Source of the DNA: Rhodocytophaga rosea
GTDB taxonomy: Bacteria; Bacteroidota; Bacteroidia; Cytophagales; 172606-1
Direction of reading: 5' to 3'
Length of the DNA: 64,000 bases
Assembly: GCF_010119975.1 (NCBI RefSeq)
Contig: NZ_CP048222.1
Location: 6,672,501 to 6,736,500, forward strand
Positions 18,780 to 29,512 of this stretch are shown here, in pieces. The notes beneath the pieces are model-generated. The model made no database searches and was not told the origin of the DNA. It saw only the letters and a list, made by a program, of their open reading frames with translations. Position numbers and translations under genes: made by a program. Positions within the stretch are counted from its first letter, which is position 1. Each line of letters starts with the position of its first letter.

Positions 18780-20072
18780 ATGCGTATTATTAAATATCCG
18801 CAAGCCTCCGAATGGCCGCAGCTTTTAGCCAGGCCAGTAATGGATATAAGTAAGATAGAGGCTATTGTAGCGCCTATTTTAGAGCAAGTGAAAAACGGCG
18901 GAGATGAAGCCTTGCGGAAATTAACCCTGCAGATTGATAAGGTAGTCTTAGAACATCTACAGGTTACGCCGGCAGAAATTGCGGAAGCGCACAAGCAGGT
19001 GAGTGTAGCATTGAAAAATGCCATTGCAAGCGCTAAAAGCAATATAGAAAGATTTCATCAGGCTCAGCAGCCCCAGACCATAGAAAAAATAGAAACACAG
19101 CCTGGCGTAGTGTGCTGGCGCAAAAATGTAGGGATACAAAAAGTAGGCTTATATATTCCTGGAGGAACCGCTCCTTTATTTTCAACGGTACTGATGCTGG
19201 GAATTCCGGCGGCCATTGCCGGTTGCCAGGAAATTGCACTTTGTACTCCTGCTAACCGTTCCGGGCAGGTACATCCAGCCATTTTATATGCAGCAGACAT
19301 CGTAGGCATCCGGAAGATTTATAAGATCGGTGGCGCTCAAGCTATTGCTGCCATGGCCTATGGGACAGAAAGTATTTCTAAAGTATTTAAAATATTTGGC
19401 CCTGGCAATCAGTACGTAACAGCTGCCAAACAATTAATTAACAAAGAAGGTATCGCCATAGATATGCCAGCTGGTCCTTCAGAAGTAGCCGTTTATGCTG
19501 ATGATTCTGCTCATGCGGGCTTTATTGCGGCTGATTTACTTTCACAGGCTGAACATGGCACAGATAGCCAGGTGATACTGGTGTCTGCCTGCGAACAATT
19601 AATTAATCAGGTAAAAGAGGAAGTAGATACACAATTGAAGGTGCTTCCGAGAGCCAATCTGGCGGAACAGGCATTAGCCAACAGCAAGGCTTTTCTGGTA
19701 CATACGCAGGAAGAAGCGATTGATTTACTGAATGAATATGCAGCCGAACACCTTATTCTGGCTACAGCCGATGCAGAGATTGTAGGGGAAAAGATTGTGA
19801 ATGCCGGCTCTGTTTTTCTGGGAAATTATACACCCGAATCTTGCGGAGATTATGCTTCTGGTACCAATCATACCTTACCAACCAATGGTTTCGCTAAAGC
19901 ATACAGTGGCGTTTCGGTGGATAGTTTTGTAAAGAAAATTACGTTTCAGCATATTAGCCCGGAGGGATTGCTGCAACTGGGACCGGCTGTGGAAGAAATG
20001 GCGGCTGCGGAAGAACTACTGGCACATAAAAATGCCGTGAGCATCCGGTTAAAACAGCTGGCAACTAGCTGA
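18780..20072 (+). CDS. hisD: Histidinol dehydrogenase
   Basis: HisD performs the last two oxidations, from L-histidinol to L-histidine, using NAD and a zinc ion. At 430 residues it has the standard family length. It shows the NVGIQKVGLYIPGGTAPLFST block, the signature IDMPAGPSEVAVYAD near residue 235, LLSQAEHGTDSQVILVS with the zinc-ligand Gln/His pair, the catalytic Glu-His in NEYAAEHL (near residue 322) and CGDYASGTNHTLPT. It is cotranscribed with hisG (19 bp gap) and probably hisC (85 bp gap). Confidence 0.97.
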   Translation: MRIIKYPQASEWPQLLARPVMDISKIEAIVAPILEQVKNGGDEALRKLTLQIDKVVLEHLQVTPAEIAEAHKQVSVALKNAIASAKSNIERFHQAQQPQTIEKIETQPGVVCWRKNVGIQKVGLYIPGGTAPLFSTVLMLGIPAAIAGCQEIALCTPANRSGQVHPAILYAADIVGIRKIYKIGGAQAIAAMAYGTESISKVFKIFGPGNQYVTAAKQLINKEGIAIDMPAGPSEVAVYADDSAHAGFIAADLLSQAEHGTDSQVILVSACEQLINQVKEEVDTQLKVLPRANLAEQALANSKAFLVHTQEEAIDLLNEYAAEHLILATADAEIVGEKIVNAGSVFLGNYTPESCGDYASGTNHTLPTNGFAKAYSGVSVDSFVKKITFQHISPEGLLQLGPAVEEMAAAEELLAHKNAVSIRLKQLATS

Positions 20073-20157
20073 TTTTATATTGAATATACCCAAAAGCCTT
20101 ACAAATTTTATGGATAAAATACCTGTTTTCAAACCTTACTTTTAAATACTTAAGGAC

Positions 20158-21219
20158 ATGTTTGACCTGAAAAAAATACTTCGTCCCCACATACTTACCT
20201 TAACGCCTTATGCTTCTGCCAGAGATGAGTATGCAGGCACTGAAGGCATTTTTCTGGATGCCAATGAGAATCCTTTGGGTTCGGTAACGCCACAGCCATA
20301 CAACCGTTATCCTGACCCTTATCAGTGGAGCCTGAAAGAAAAGATTTCTTCCATCCGGAATGTGCCGGCTAAACAAATTTTTCTGGGAAACGGAAGCGAC
20401 GAAGCCATAGATCTGATCATTCGTGCCACCTGTACACCAGCTCAGGATGAAGTAATTTTGCTGCCGCCTACCTATGGCATGTATGAGGTGAGTGCCAATA
20501 TTCATGAGGTGCGTCTGGTAAAAGTGCCACTAACTCCGCAATTTCAGATTGATGTGCCAGCTGTACTGAAAGCCATTACGCCCAGAACTAAACTTATTTT
20601 CCTGTGTTCCCCCAATAATCCAACCGGTAATCTGCTTCGCAAAGAAGATATGCAGCAGATTATTAAGCAATTTAATGGACTCGTAGTAGTAGATGAGGCA
20701 TATATTGATTTTGCACCGGAACATACATTTGTGAGTAAATTACAGGAATATGAAAATCTGGTAGTACTGCAAACTTTCTCAAAAGCCTGGGGATTGGCTG
20801 GCTTGCGGCTGGGAATGGCCTTTGCCTCGGAGGAAATTGTGCAGGTATTGAATAAATTGAAGCCACCCTATAATATCAGTATTCTCACCCAGGAAGTAGT
20901 AGAAAAGTATATTGACAATATTGCGGCAAAAGATAGAATGGTAACGCAAATTCTTAGTGATAAGCAGTTACTTATTCAACATTTACAACAACTTCCTATT
21001 GTTGAGAAAATTCACCCTTCTGATGCTAACTTTCTGCTCGTAAAGGTATCGGATGCCAGTTCCGTTTATCGCCATCTAGTTAACGACCGGATTATTGTGA
21101 GAGACCGTTCTAAAGTTATTCTATGCGAAGGTTGTTTGCGGATTTCCGTTGGCAATGGAGAAGAAAACAATCAACTGGTAACAAGCCTCAAATCCTTTTC
21201 TAAGATGGTATCTGTATAG
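20158..21219 (+). CDS. hisC: Histidinol-phosphate aminotransferase
   Basis: A PLP-dependent class-I/II aminotransferase of 353 residues that turns imidazole-acetol phosphate into histidinol phosphate. It shows LDANENPLGS near the N-terminus, FLGNGSDEAIDLIIRA, the CSPNNPTGN substrate loop, VVDEAYIDF and the PLP lysine in TFSKAWGLAGLRLG (Lys209). It is the third and last his gene here. hisB, hisH, hisA, hisF and hisI do not follow: the next gene is an exported protein of unknown role. No terminator was found after the stop. Confidence 0.95.
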   Translation: MFDLKKILRPHILTLTPYASARDEYAGTEGIFLDANENPLGSVTPQPYNRYPDPYQWSLKEKISSIRNVPAKQIFLGNGSDEAIDLIIRATCTPAQDEVILLPPTYGMYEVSANIHEVRLVKVPLTPQFQIDVPAVLKAITPRTKLIFLCSPNNPTGNLLRKEDMQQIIKQFNGLVVVDEAYIDFAPEHTFVSKLQEYENLVVLQTFSKAWGLAGLRLGMAFASEEIVQVLNKLKPPYNISILTQEVVEKYIDNIAAKDRMVTQILSDKQLLIQHLQQLPIVEKIHPSDANFLLVKVSDASSVYRHLVNDRIIVRDRSKVILCEGCLRISVGNGEENNQLVTSLKSFSKMVSV

Positions 21220-21314
21220 CAGATTCCGGAGTTTTCCTGGTATATCATACATTAGTTGAGGCATACATCTGTTTATGGGTACTGTATTATACTTTTAATC
21301 CCTAGAAATCCTTT

Positions 21315-21322
21315 TATTTTTG
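21315..21322 (+). promoter_or_regulatory. Candidate -7 element
   Basis: TATTTTTG, an exact TAnnTTTG match about 80 nt before the ATG at 21402. Upstream there is TTTTAA rather than TTG at the -33 position, so support is partial. Confidence 0.35.
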
Positions 21323-21401
21323 TTCGGGCTGCATACAGGTCAGCCTATTACTAAATAAGTGTTTCTTTTTATAAAGTATTAACAGGTAACTAATCAACCA
21401 G

Positions 21402-21926
21402 ATGAAACAATTAATTGTACTTTTCGCTTGTATATTCACTTTAGGAATAGGTAGCGTACATGCCCAGCAAAAGGAATGGGCTATAGGTTTACGTTTAGGC
21501 GACCCCTCCGGACTGAATATCAAAAAATATTTTGGTAAAAATAATGCTTTCGATTTGAGCATTGGAAGTTATGGTAATTTCTATGGCCGAGGCCGTAGCT
21601 ACCGGAGCGGCTATTATGGGAATGCCGGTATTGCCATTATGGGAAATTACCTCTGGCAAAAAAATATCCCCAATGCCAACGGACTGACCTGGTATTACGG
21701 CTTAGGAGGTATGTTTAGTTCCCGCCGGTATTATGTGTATGACAGTAGCAAACGTGTGTATTCTTCGAATGTAGCCTTGGGTGCTACCGCTACAATTGGC
21801 CTTGAATATTTTATTCCTAATACACCTATCTCTTTTTTCGGTGACGTTTCAGCCTATGTAGAAATCGTTCCAGCTCCTTTCTGGATAAACTTACCTCTGG
21901 GCATTGGCGGAAGGTTCAATTTTTAA
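21402..21926 (+). CDS. Exported protein, probable small outer-membrane barrel
   Basis: A 174-residue protein with a signal peptide (about 1-22, ending VHAQQ). The mature part alternates hydrophobic and polar residues and is rich in Gly, Tyr and Phe: WAIGLRLGDPSGLNIKKYF early, NAFDLSIGSYGNFYGRGR, and a C-terminus ending in GIGGRFNF with a terminal Phe, as in many outer-membrane beta-barrels of 8 strands. I do not recognise a named family. It has its own -7 box and a terminator right after it, so it appears monocistronic. Function unknown. Confidence 0.75.
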   Translation: MKQLIVLFACIFTLGIGSVHAQQKEWAIGLRLGDPSGLNIKKYFGKNNAFDLSIGSYGNFYGRGRSYRSGYYGNAGIAIMGNYLWQKNIPNANGLTWYYGLGGMFSSRRYYVYDSSKRVYSSNVALGATATIGLEYFIPNTPISFFGDVSAYVEIVPAPFWINLPLGIGGRFNF

Positions 21927-21960
21927 TTGATTTACTCTCCTATTAATAATTAAGACATTG

Positions 21961-21986
21961 CCCGGCTTATACAAAGCCGGGTTTTT
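21961..21986 (+). terminator. Intrinsic terminator
   Basis: CCCGGCTT, a 5-nt loop, AAGCCGGG, then five T: an 8-bp GC-rich stem 34 nt after the preceding stop. Confidence 0.9.
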
Positions 21987-22024
21987 AGTTTCAAATTCAC
22001 TTTTGTTCAATTAAATCCATAATT

Positions 22025-22399
22025 ATGAAAAAGCAATTTTTACACATTTTATTTATTATGCTTTTTTTAAGCGTCAACTTTGCCTGCGTGCGGAAAACTG
22101 TAGTGGTGAATCAGAGAAAAGACAATGGCAAACACAAAGGCTGGTATAAAAATCCAAATAACCCTCATCATCCGGCTCATGCTTCTAAAGGGAAAGGCAA
22201 TAATACAACCGTTATTATCAATAACTCAAATAATAATAACAACTCAAACCGGAACAGTTCTAAAGTAAATAATGGAAATAGCAACAGCAGTAAATCCAAA
22301 GGCAATAACGGAAATGCTGGTTCAAAAGGCAATAATGGAAATAGTGGTTCTAAAGGCAACAGCGGAAAAGGAAATGGTAAGGGTAATGGTAAAAAATAA
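22025..22399 (+). CDS. Low-complexity Asn/Gly/Ser/Lys-rich lipoprotein
   Basis: A 124-residue protein with a hydrophobic N-terminus and a lipobox-like VNFAC (Cys near residue 21). Next comes a short conserved-looking part (VRKTVVVNQRK, then HKGWYKNPNNPHHPAH), and then about 70 residues of almost pure N, S, G and K. The C-terminal third repeats SKGNNGN-like units (about residues 88-115). It is strongly basic. Small lipoproteins with a similar VVV...H-rich start are common in Bacteroidota and of unknown role. The tract is likely disordered. A strong terminator lies about 50 nt downstream. Confidence 0.7.
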   Translation: MKKQFLHILFIMLFLSVNFACVRKTVVVNQRKDNGKHKGWYKNPNNPHHPAHASKGKGNNTTVIINNSNNNNNSNRNSSKVNNGNSNSSKSKGNNGNAGSKGNNGNSGSKGNSGKGNGKGNGKK

Positions 22400-22450
22400 A
22401 GCAGTTTTATAAATTCAATTTATTGATATACATATCCAGCAGCGCTGGCA

Positions 22451-22483
22451 ACAAAAAAGCAGGTATTTTACCTGCTTTTTTGT
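22451..22483. terminator. Bidirectional terminator between convergent genes
   Basis: A perfect 15-bp stem (ACAAAAAAGCAGGTA with its complement) and a 3-nt loop, with A-rich and T-rich arms. It can terminate both the lipoprotein gene and the minus-strand OmpA-family gene. Confidence 0.9.
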
Positions 22484-22538
22484 TTGATATAGTTTCAAGA
22501 TTTTACCGCTGATTAGCTATACATTTTTAAGTATAGAG

Positions 22539-24869
22539 TTATTTACTTAGAATGGTGACTTCTACCCGACGGTTAACGTCCCGACCGTTTAATGAAGTTT
22601 CATTAGAAGTGATTGGTTGTTCTTCGCCATATCCTACGGCAGTTAATCTTCGCCTGGTAATGCCTTTCTTCACCAGATAATTTACTACTGATTGCGCCCG
22701 TTGCGTTGAAATTGACTTGTTTACTTCCGGGGTACCAATATTATCTGTATGTCCGCCAACTTCCATAGTAACAGTCGTATTATCCTTCAGGAATTGAAAA
22801 AGTTTGTCTAGTGCTATTGAACTTTCGGCCAGTAATTTAGCACTGTTAAATTCAAAATAGACACCACCAAGTACTTGTTTGGCACCTACTTGTATTTGTG
22901 TCATGCGGGTGCTGGCATCTACAGAATTTACCATAGTAGATTTTAATTCAACTGTACTTCCCTGAAAATCAACTTTCTCATTATATAGTACGGCGATACT
23001 GTTGAGCAAATACCCGTCTTTATAAACTTCTACTATAAAATCTCTGGGCTCTCCAGGAATAAACCGGAACACATACTGGCCTTCATCATCTGTATTGGTA
23101 TTCAGCAAAGTTTCTCTGGAATCTTCCCGTCTGATAATCACCTGGGCACCTTCTATAATGCCGGATGCATCACTCACCACACCTCTGATAGTAAGAGAAT
23201 CAGCAGGGCGGTACTGCATTTTCACCAGATTCAGATTTTCCACTCTGATCCGCTGCCCCTGTAAGGCCAGGTCGTCGGAAGGAAGGTTTACCTGATAATT
23301 TCTGACAATGACAGAAGTATCGCTTTCTGCCAGGGGAATGTTTAATACGTCTAACAGCAATACATCTCCTTCGGCATTTTTGATCTCAACATTATAATTG
23401 TAATTAGAACGAAGTTGCAGGGTATAGCGGCCTTCTTCACTCGTTTGCAAAGAAGATTTTACATCTGCTTTCCGTTGAGCGGTAAAATTCATGGTAAAAT
23501 CCTGTAATGGAATCCCGGAACGGCGGTCGGTAATGAGGCCTTTTACATTTACATTGCCGAATGGTTTGATAGTAAAAATATCTTCTTCGCCAGTAGTGCC
23601 GTTGCGGTTAGATGTAACATAGCTTATTGTATTCAAACTGTCGGTTACAAAATAAATATCATCAGCAGGAGTGGAAAAAGGGAACCCCAGATTTAATGGT
23701 TTACTCCAGGTACGGCTGCCAGGGGAGTAAGTAGTTTTAAATATGTCATATCCACCCATACTGTCGTGTCCTCTGGAACTGAAATAGAGTGTATTGCCAT
23801 CTGCCGATACAAAAGGAGCATCTTCATCCGCATCCGTATTGATAAGTGCAGGAAGGCGTTCGGGTTCCGACCAGGTGCTATCTTCTGTCTTACGGGATAC
23901 AAACAGGTCCAGGTTTCCGTTTTTTGATTCCCGGCCGGAAGCAAAGTATACCACCGATTCATCTTTAATTACAAATCCATTTGGTTCAAAACGGGCTGTG
24001 TTCAAATAATTATTGAATTTTTTAGGCTTACTCCAGCTGCTTCCCTCTTTCTGTGACATAAACAGCGAACCAAAATTTACTGATTTGTAGACAAGCATCT
24101 TATTATCGTTGTCAAACAACTGAACATTGGAGGTATGCTGCCTGCGGCTGTTAATGTTGCGGTCCATTAACTTAGGTTTCGTCCAGATCCCATTTTCATT
24201 ACTGGATACATACACGTTTTCATAGGAATCGCCTTTGGGCGTAATTTCATCTCCTTGCTTGTTTTCTGTCCGGCGGGAGGTAAAAATCAGGGTTTGCCTG
24301 TCTGAAGTTAGTACAGGGCTATGGTCGGAGTAGGTACTATTGAGAGGGGCTCCTAAAGTAACAGAATAGTAATCTGTCGGTCTGGATTGGTATACTTTTC
24401 CAAACTGTGTTTGTAAAATCAATTTTCTTACTTCCTCCTGGCGGCTGTCATTTCTGGAAAGATTTTCGAGATACTTATTATAGCTAGCAATGGCTTTATC
24501 GAATTGTGAGTCTAAGTGATAAGCACGGCCAAGCCAGTAATAAAAATGTTTATCGGGTTTTCCGTCGAGCTGGAGGTTGTTTTCATAAGTGGTCAGGTAT
24601 TGTAAAGCGCTTTTACTGCCAAATACCCAAAGCCGGCTGATGCCAGCCTGGTATAAACCCTGCGGATAAAGAGAGTCTATTTTTAGAATCTGCTCATATT
24701 GTGCCAGTGCTTTGTGATAATCTTCTGCAGCAAAGTATTTATTACCTCTCTTCAGAAGCCTGTTCATTTGTCCCTTGTTACCTTTCTCAGACTGAGCAAC
24801 AACATCTGTAAAAAGGCCTGCAAATAGGATAAGCCCCAATAAACTAACTAAAGTATAGTGTCTTTTCAT
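22539..24869 (-). CDS. OmpA-family envelope protein with TPR and WD40-like repeats
   Basis: A 776-residue exported protein with a signal peptide (about 1-25). Its domains in order are: TPR-like helices (about 30-165, including YFAAEDYHKALAQYEQILKI); a beta-propeller of WD40/PD40 repeats (about 185-430, with repeats like DEDAPFVSADGNTLYFSSRG); one or two carboxypeptidase-regulatory-like Ig domains (about 440-645); and a C-terminal OmpA peptidoglycan-binding domain (about 660-776, GGHTDNIG and NRRVEVTIL). This order is that of PorE of the type IX secretion system, though many paralogues share it. No PorP/SprF-type partner is adjacent, so a general cell-wall-anchoring role is equally possible. 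Confidence 0.9.
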   Translation of the reverse strand: MKRHYTLVSLLGLILFAGLFTDVVAQSEKGNKGQMNRLLKRGNKYFAAEDYHKALAQYEQILKIDSLYPQGLYQAGISRLWVFGSKSALQYLTTYENNLQLDGKPDKHFYYWLGRAYHLDSQFDKAIASYNKYLENLSRNDSRQEEVRKLILQTQFGKVYQSRPTDYYSVTLGAPLNSTYSDHSPVLTSDRQTLIFTSRRTENKQGDEITPKGDSYENVYVSSNENGIWTKPKLMDRNINSRRQHTSNVQLFDNDNKMLVYKSVNFGSLFMSQKEGSSWSKPKKFNNYLNTARFEPNGFVIKDESVVYFASGRESKNGNLDLFVSRKTEDSTWSEPERLPALINTDADEDAPFVSADGNTLYFSSRGHDSMGGYDIFKTTYSPGSRTWSKPLNLGFPFSTPADDIYFVTDSLNTISYVTSNRNGTTGEEDIFTIKPFGNVNVKGLITDRRSGIPLQDFTMNFTAQRKADVKSSLQTSEEGRYTLQLRSNYNYNVEIKNAEGDVLLLDVLNIPLAESDTSVIVRNYQVNLPSDDLALQGQRIRVENLNLVKMQYRPADSLTIRGVVSDASGIIEGAQVIIRREDSRETLLNTNTDDEGQYVFRFIPGEPRDFIVEVYKDGYLLNSIAVLYNEKVDFQGSTVELKSTMVNSVDASTRMTQIQVGAKQVLGGVYFEFNSAKLLAESSIALDKLFQFLKDNTTVTMEVGGHTDNIGTPEVNKSISTQRAQSVVNYLVKKGITRRRLTAVGYGEEQPITSNETSLNGRDVNRRVEVTILSK

Positions 24870-25257
24870 GTGTTCTGGTGATTAGTTTAAGATTGCCAAA
24901 CTGATCAAAATAGGCTTATTTTTAAGTGAACAATACGAAAGTATGTTTTAAGTAGAAATTAATCAAAAAAATGAATTTAATTTTCAAAAAGTAACTGCAT
25001 AAAGCAGCTTGCTGGCTCAGGTTAAAACAGGCAAGTAAGCTAATTATAGGCATTTTTGCCTCATTTTAGCATATTATAAGCCTTCGTATACATTTTTCCC
25101 CGATATAGATAGAAGTTAAAAAAAAATATCCCCGGCTCAAAAAGCCGGGGATATTTGAAAGAAAAATGATGATGAGCGTATATGTAACCTGTAAGAAAGA
25201 TACAGGCTACTGTAATTTTTTATTCAGTTATTATTGAAAATCTTACAAAGCCGAGGT
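24870..25257. other. Intergenic region between two minus-strand genes
   Basis: It contains the terminator at 25124-25156 and the promoter region of the OmpA-family gene. I found no exact reversed -7 box close to that gene, no ORF and no further repeat. Confidence 0.5.
25124..25156 (-). terminator. Intrinsic terminator for the 121-residue exported protein
   Basis: A perfect 14-bp stem (AAATATCCCCGGCT with its complement) and a 5-nt loop. The run of A to its left on the plus strand gives the U-tail on the minus strand, about 100 nt after the stop at 25258. Confidence 0.88.
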
Positions 25258-25623
25258 CTAGTTTTCTGATTCCTGGAAGTAATAAGCGGTGTTCTGATGA
25301 AACATCACAAATACACTGTTTTTTGGCAGGATTTCTAATCTGCTTTTGTTATTAAAGAAATTTTCAATCTGCACTTTCTTTTCCAGTACAATTTTACCTG
25401 TGATATCGAATACTTTCACTGTTACTTTATTATCGATAGCAGTAATATCACTTGCCAGGGCAATAATGGGTTCTTCTTCTACTATGTTTTGCACAAGAGA
25501 AGCATTGCTTTCACGGCCTTTTTTCTTTTTGCCCTTGTCCATTTTTCCATTGTCGGCAGCCGCGTTTGTGTAGACAGATAAGCTTAAAATTGCGATTACT
25601 AAAATTGAGAGAAGTTTTTTCAT
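25258..25623 (-). CDS. Small exported protein of unknown function
   Basis: A 121-residue protein with a clear signal peptide (about 1-23, ending TNAAA). A very basic stretch (KMDKGKKKKGR, about 27-37) follows, then a beta-rich C-terminal half in which VTVKVFDITGKIVLEKKV (about 67-84) resembles the strand pattern of type IX secretion C-terminal domains. The usual end of such domains (a Gly-x-Tyr motif and basic residues) is not present, so I do not call it a cargo protein. A candidate promoter lies at 25707-25714 and a terminator downstream, so it is a single gene. Confidence 0.65.
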   Translation of the reverse strand: MKKLLSILVIAILSLSVYTNAAADNGKMDKGKKKKGRESNASLVQNIVEEEPIIALASDITAIDNKVTVKVFDITGKIVLEKKVQIENFFNNKSRLEILPKNSVFVMFHQNTAYYFQESEN

Positions 25624-25706
25624 AAACTGGATGATAAGTAGTATTTTATTGTACTTTTTTTATTTTTGTTTTTGTTGTTAAAATTCTGTTTGATTTATTG
25701 ATAAGG

Positions 25707-25714
25707 CAAAAATA
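25707..25714 (-). promoter_or_regulatory. Candidate -7 element (minus strand)
   Basis: On the minus strand this reads TATTTTTG, an exact TAnnTTTG match about 84 nt upstream of the ATG at 25623. No -33 TTG is visible at the right distance. Confidence 0.35.
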
Positions 25715-25851
25715 CTTGGATGTATTGATTAATTATTTGATTTTTGCCTCATATTCATACATCTGTCAGCAATAATGGATTTCTTTCTTAAATCAAAATA
25801 AAATCTATGGTTGGATAACTATTGTATTTTTATTGGATTGTGTAAATGTAT

Positions 25852-25913
25852 ATTATTCCTTATAAACACAAAAGCCCTTTATTAAAAGGGCTTTTGTGTT
25901 TATAAGGAATAAT
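25852..25913. repeat. 29-bp perfect inverted repeat with 4-nt loop
   Basis: The arms 25852-25880 and 25885-25913 are perfect complements separated by ATTA. The inner part (AAAAGCCC... ) looks like a terminator, but the stem is about twice the usual length and has no T-run beyond the arms. It lies 195 bp after the end of the minus-strand ABC-F gene. It may be an unusually long terminator, an RNase III substrate or a small mobile palindrome. The rest of the 484-bp gap (25624-26107) is AT-rich and otherwise featureless. Confidence 0.8.
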
Positions 25914-26107
25914 TAGCTGTATGAGAGGCTAAGCCATATTATATTTGAAATTTATTACATAATTCATCCAAGTATAGAATGGTGTACATCAAACAGAGAT
26001 AAAAACAGACAATAATTTGGATATAAGGTTGAAATGAACTATGAAAGATTTTCTTCTCAATACCTTTTGCCCTTTTATATATGTAAATGAGAAAAATTCA
26101 ATTTTAG

Positions 26108-27835
<1,728 letters not shown>

Positions 27836-27895
27836 TTAATATTACTCATTCTGATATTCCTGAATGCTGAAACATCATTGACCAGACCTCAACAC

Positions 27896-28780
27896 ATGAA
27901 CCAAGGACCTAAAAAGCTAGTATTTGTTATTAATCCTATTTCCGGCGGTCTGGATAAAGACAATGCCGAAGCACACATTAAAGGTTTTTGTATGCATCAT
28001 AAAATTGATGCACATATTTACCGCACCACTGGCGACGAAGATGAAGCTCATATTTTGGATATTTGCCAAAAACAAAAACCTGAGGCTGTGGTTGCAGTGG
28101 GTGGAGATGGCACCGTAAATCTGGTAGGCACTATGCTGATCGGAAGAAACCTGCCGATGGGAATTATTCCGCTGGGTTCGGGCAACGGGTTATCTAAAGA
28201 TTTAAAAATCCCCCAGGATTTTGACGAGGCCTTGCAAGTAGTAGGGAAATTCAAGGTAAAAACCATTGATACGCTTAAGATTAACAATATTCCTTCCCTT
28301 CATCTGAGCGATGTGGGTTTTAATGCCCTCATTGTAAAACGTTTTTCAGAAGGCGACAGGAGAGGACCAGGGGCTTATGCCTGGAACTTGATGAAAGAAT
28401 ATGTGGGGTATCAGCCAAAAGAATATAAAATTGTAACAGACAAAGAAACCTACGAGGGCAAGGCTTTTATGGTGACCATTGCCAATGCCAATATGTTCGG
28501 AAGCAATGCCACCATTAATCCGGATGGCGAAGTAGATGATGGTATCTTTGAAATTTGTATCCTGACAGAATTTCCCAAAACAGCCGGTATCAATATCCTC
28601 TATCAGATGTACCGTACCGACATTAATGAATCGTTGTATAGCAACATTTTTAAGTGCAAATACGCTACGATTTATAATATTGAAAAAGAACTGGTACAGA
28701 TTGATGGCGAACCTGTGGAACCTGAAGAAAAGCTGGATGTGCGGATTTTGCCGCACAGTTTACAGGTAATCCTGCCCTGA
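27896..28780 (+). CDS. Diacylglycerol kinase-family lipid kinase
   Basis: A 294-residue kinase of the DAGK/YegS/LCB5 family that phosphorylates a membrane lipid, substrate unknown. It shows FVINPISGGLDK at the start, the nucleotide-binding VAVGGDGTVNLVG (about residues 67-79), MGIIPLGSGNGLSKDL, and the C-terminal domain with VTIANANMFGSNATINPDGEVDDGIFEI and the final QIDGEPV motif. The frame opens at a TTG at 27878, but the ATG at 27896 directly precedes the domain. It is divergent from the ABC-F gene. No partner gene suggests a pathway. Confidence 0.92.
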   Translation: MNQGPKKLVFVINPISGGLDKDNAEAHIKGFCMHHKIDAHIYRTTGDEDEAHILDICQKQKPEAVVAVGGDGTVNLVGTMLIGRNLPMGIIPLGSGNGLSKDLKIPQDFDEALQVVGKFKVKTIDTLKINNIPSLHLSDVGFNALIVKRFSEGDRRGPGAYAWNLMKEYVGYQPKEYKIVTDKETYEGKAFMVTIANANMFGSNATINPDGEVDDGIFEICILTEFPKTAGINILYQMYRTDINESLYSNIFKCKYATIYNIEKELVQIDGEPVEPEEKLDVRILPHSLQVILP

Positions 28781-28962
28781 AATGGGAAGTAAACCAATGT
28801 TATTAAAAACCGGGCAGAATTTTAACTCTACGGTTCAATCAAACCCTCTATAATGTTTTTGGGTTTCTTTTTGTAATGTTGAGAAAACATTTTTAAGTTT
28901 AATGGGTTATTTAAGTATAAAATAACCTAGATCCATATTGTTATAGACAGAAGAATTACGTT

Positions 28963-29511
28963 TTGTACAAAACCAAGCCACTTGTTTCTGAAACTGAACT
29001 TATTGCCCTGCTGAAAAGCCGGGACAAGAGAGGATTTGATTTATTGTATGACAACTATTCTAAAGCTTTGTACGGTATTGTGCTGAAGATTGTAAAGACT
29101 GAAGAAGTGGCTGAAGACGTATTACAAGATGCTTTTGTTAAAATATGGAAGAATGTCTCCTCCTACGATTCATCTAAAGGCACTCTATTTACCTGGATAC
29201 TCAATGTAGCCCGCAATACGGCCATCGACCGTATCCGCTCCCAGGAATATAAAAATACCGCTAAAATCCAGCCGATAGATATTAACGTAGGTATGGTAGA
29301 CAAGCAATCTACAACGGAGACTCAGATTGAGCATATCGGACTGGATAAAGTAGTTTCCAGGCTCAAACCCGAACATCAAACCATTATTGATTACATATAT
29401 TTTAAAGGTTTTACCCAGACAGAAGTGGCGGAGGCATTGAATATTCCTCTGGGCACTGTAAAAACCAGGGTCAAATCGGCGATTAATCATTTACGAGAAT
29501 TATTTACATAA
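28963..29511 (+). CDS. ECF-type RNA polymerase sigma factor
   Basis: A 182-residue group IV sigma factor. Region 2 (about residues 25-95) contains FDLLYDNYSKALYGIV and the AEDVLQDAFVKIWKN core-binding segment; the -10-reading part is followed by WILNVARNTAIDRIRS. Region 4 (about 125-178) contains the helix-turn-helix FTQTEVAEALNIPLGTVKTRV. No ATG precedes the conserved start in frame; TTG at 28963 is the only plausible initiation codon. The anti-sigma gene begins one base after its stop, also with TTG, so the two are surely coexpressed. The activating signal is unknown. Confidence 0.93.
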   Translation: MYKTKPLVSETELIALLKSRDKRGFDLLYDNYSKALYGIVLKIVKTEEVAEDVLQDAFVKIWKNVSSYDSSKGTLFTWILNVARNTAIDRIRSQEYKNTAKIQPIDINVGMVDKQSTTETQIEHIGLDKVVSRLKPEHQTIIDYIYFKGFTQTEVAEALNIPLGTVKTRVKSAINHLRELFT

Positions 29512-29512
29512 A

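Noticed and set aside
22539-24869. Firm naming of the OmpA-family gene as porE
   Set aside because: The domain order matches PorE, but many paralogues share it and no type IX secretion partner gene is next to it.
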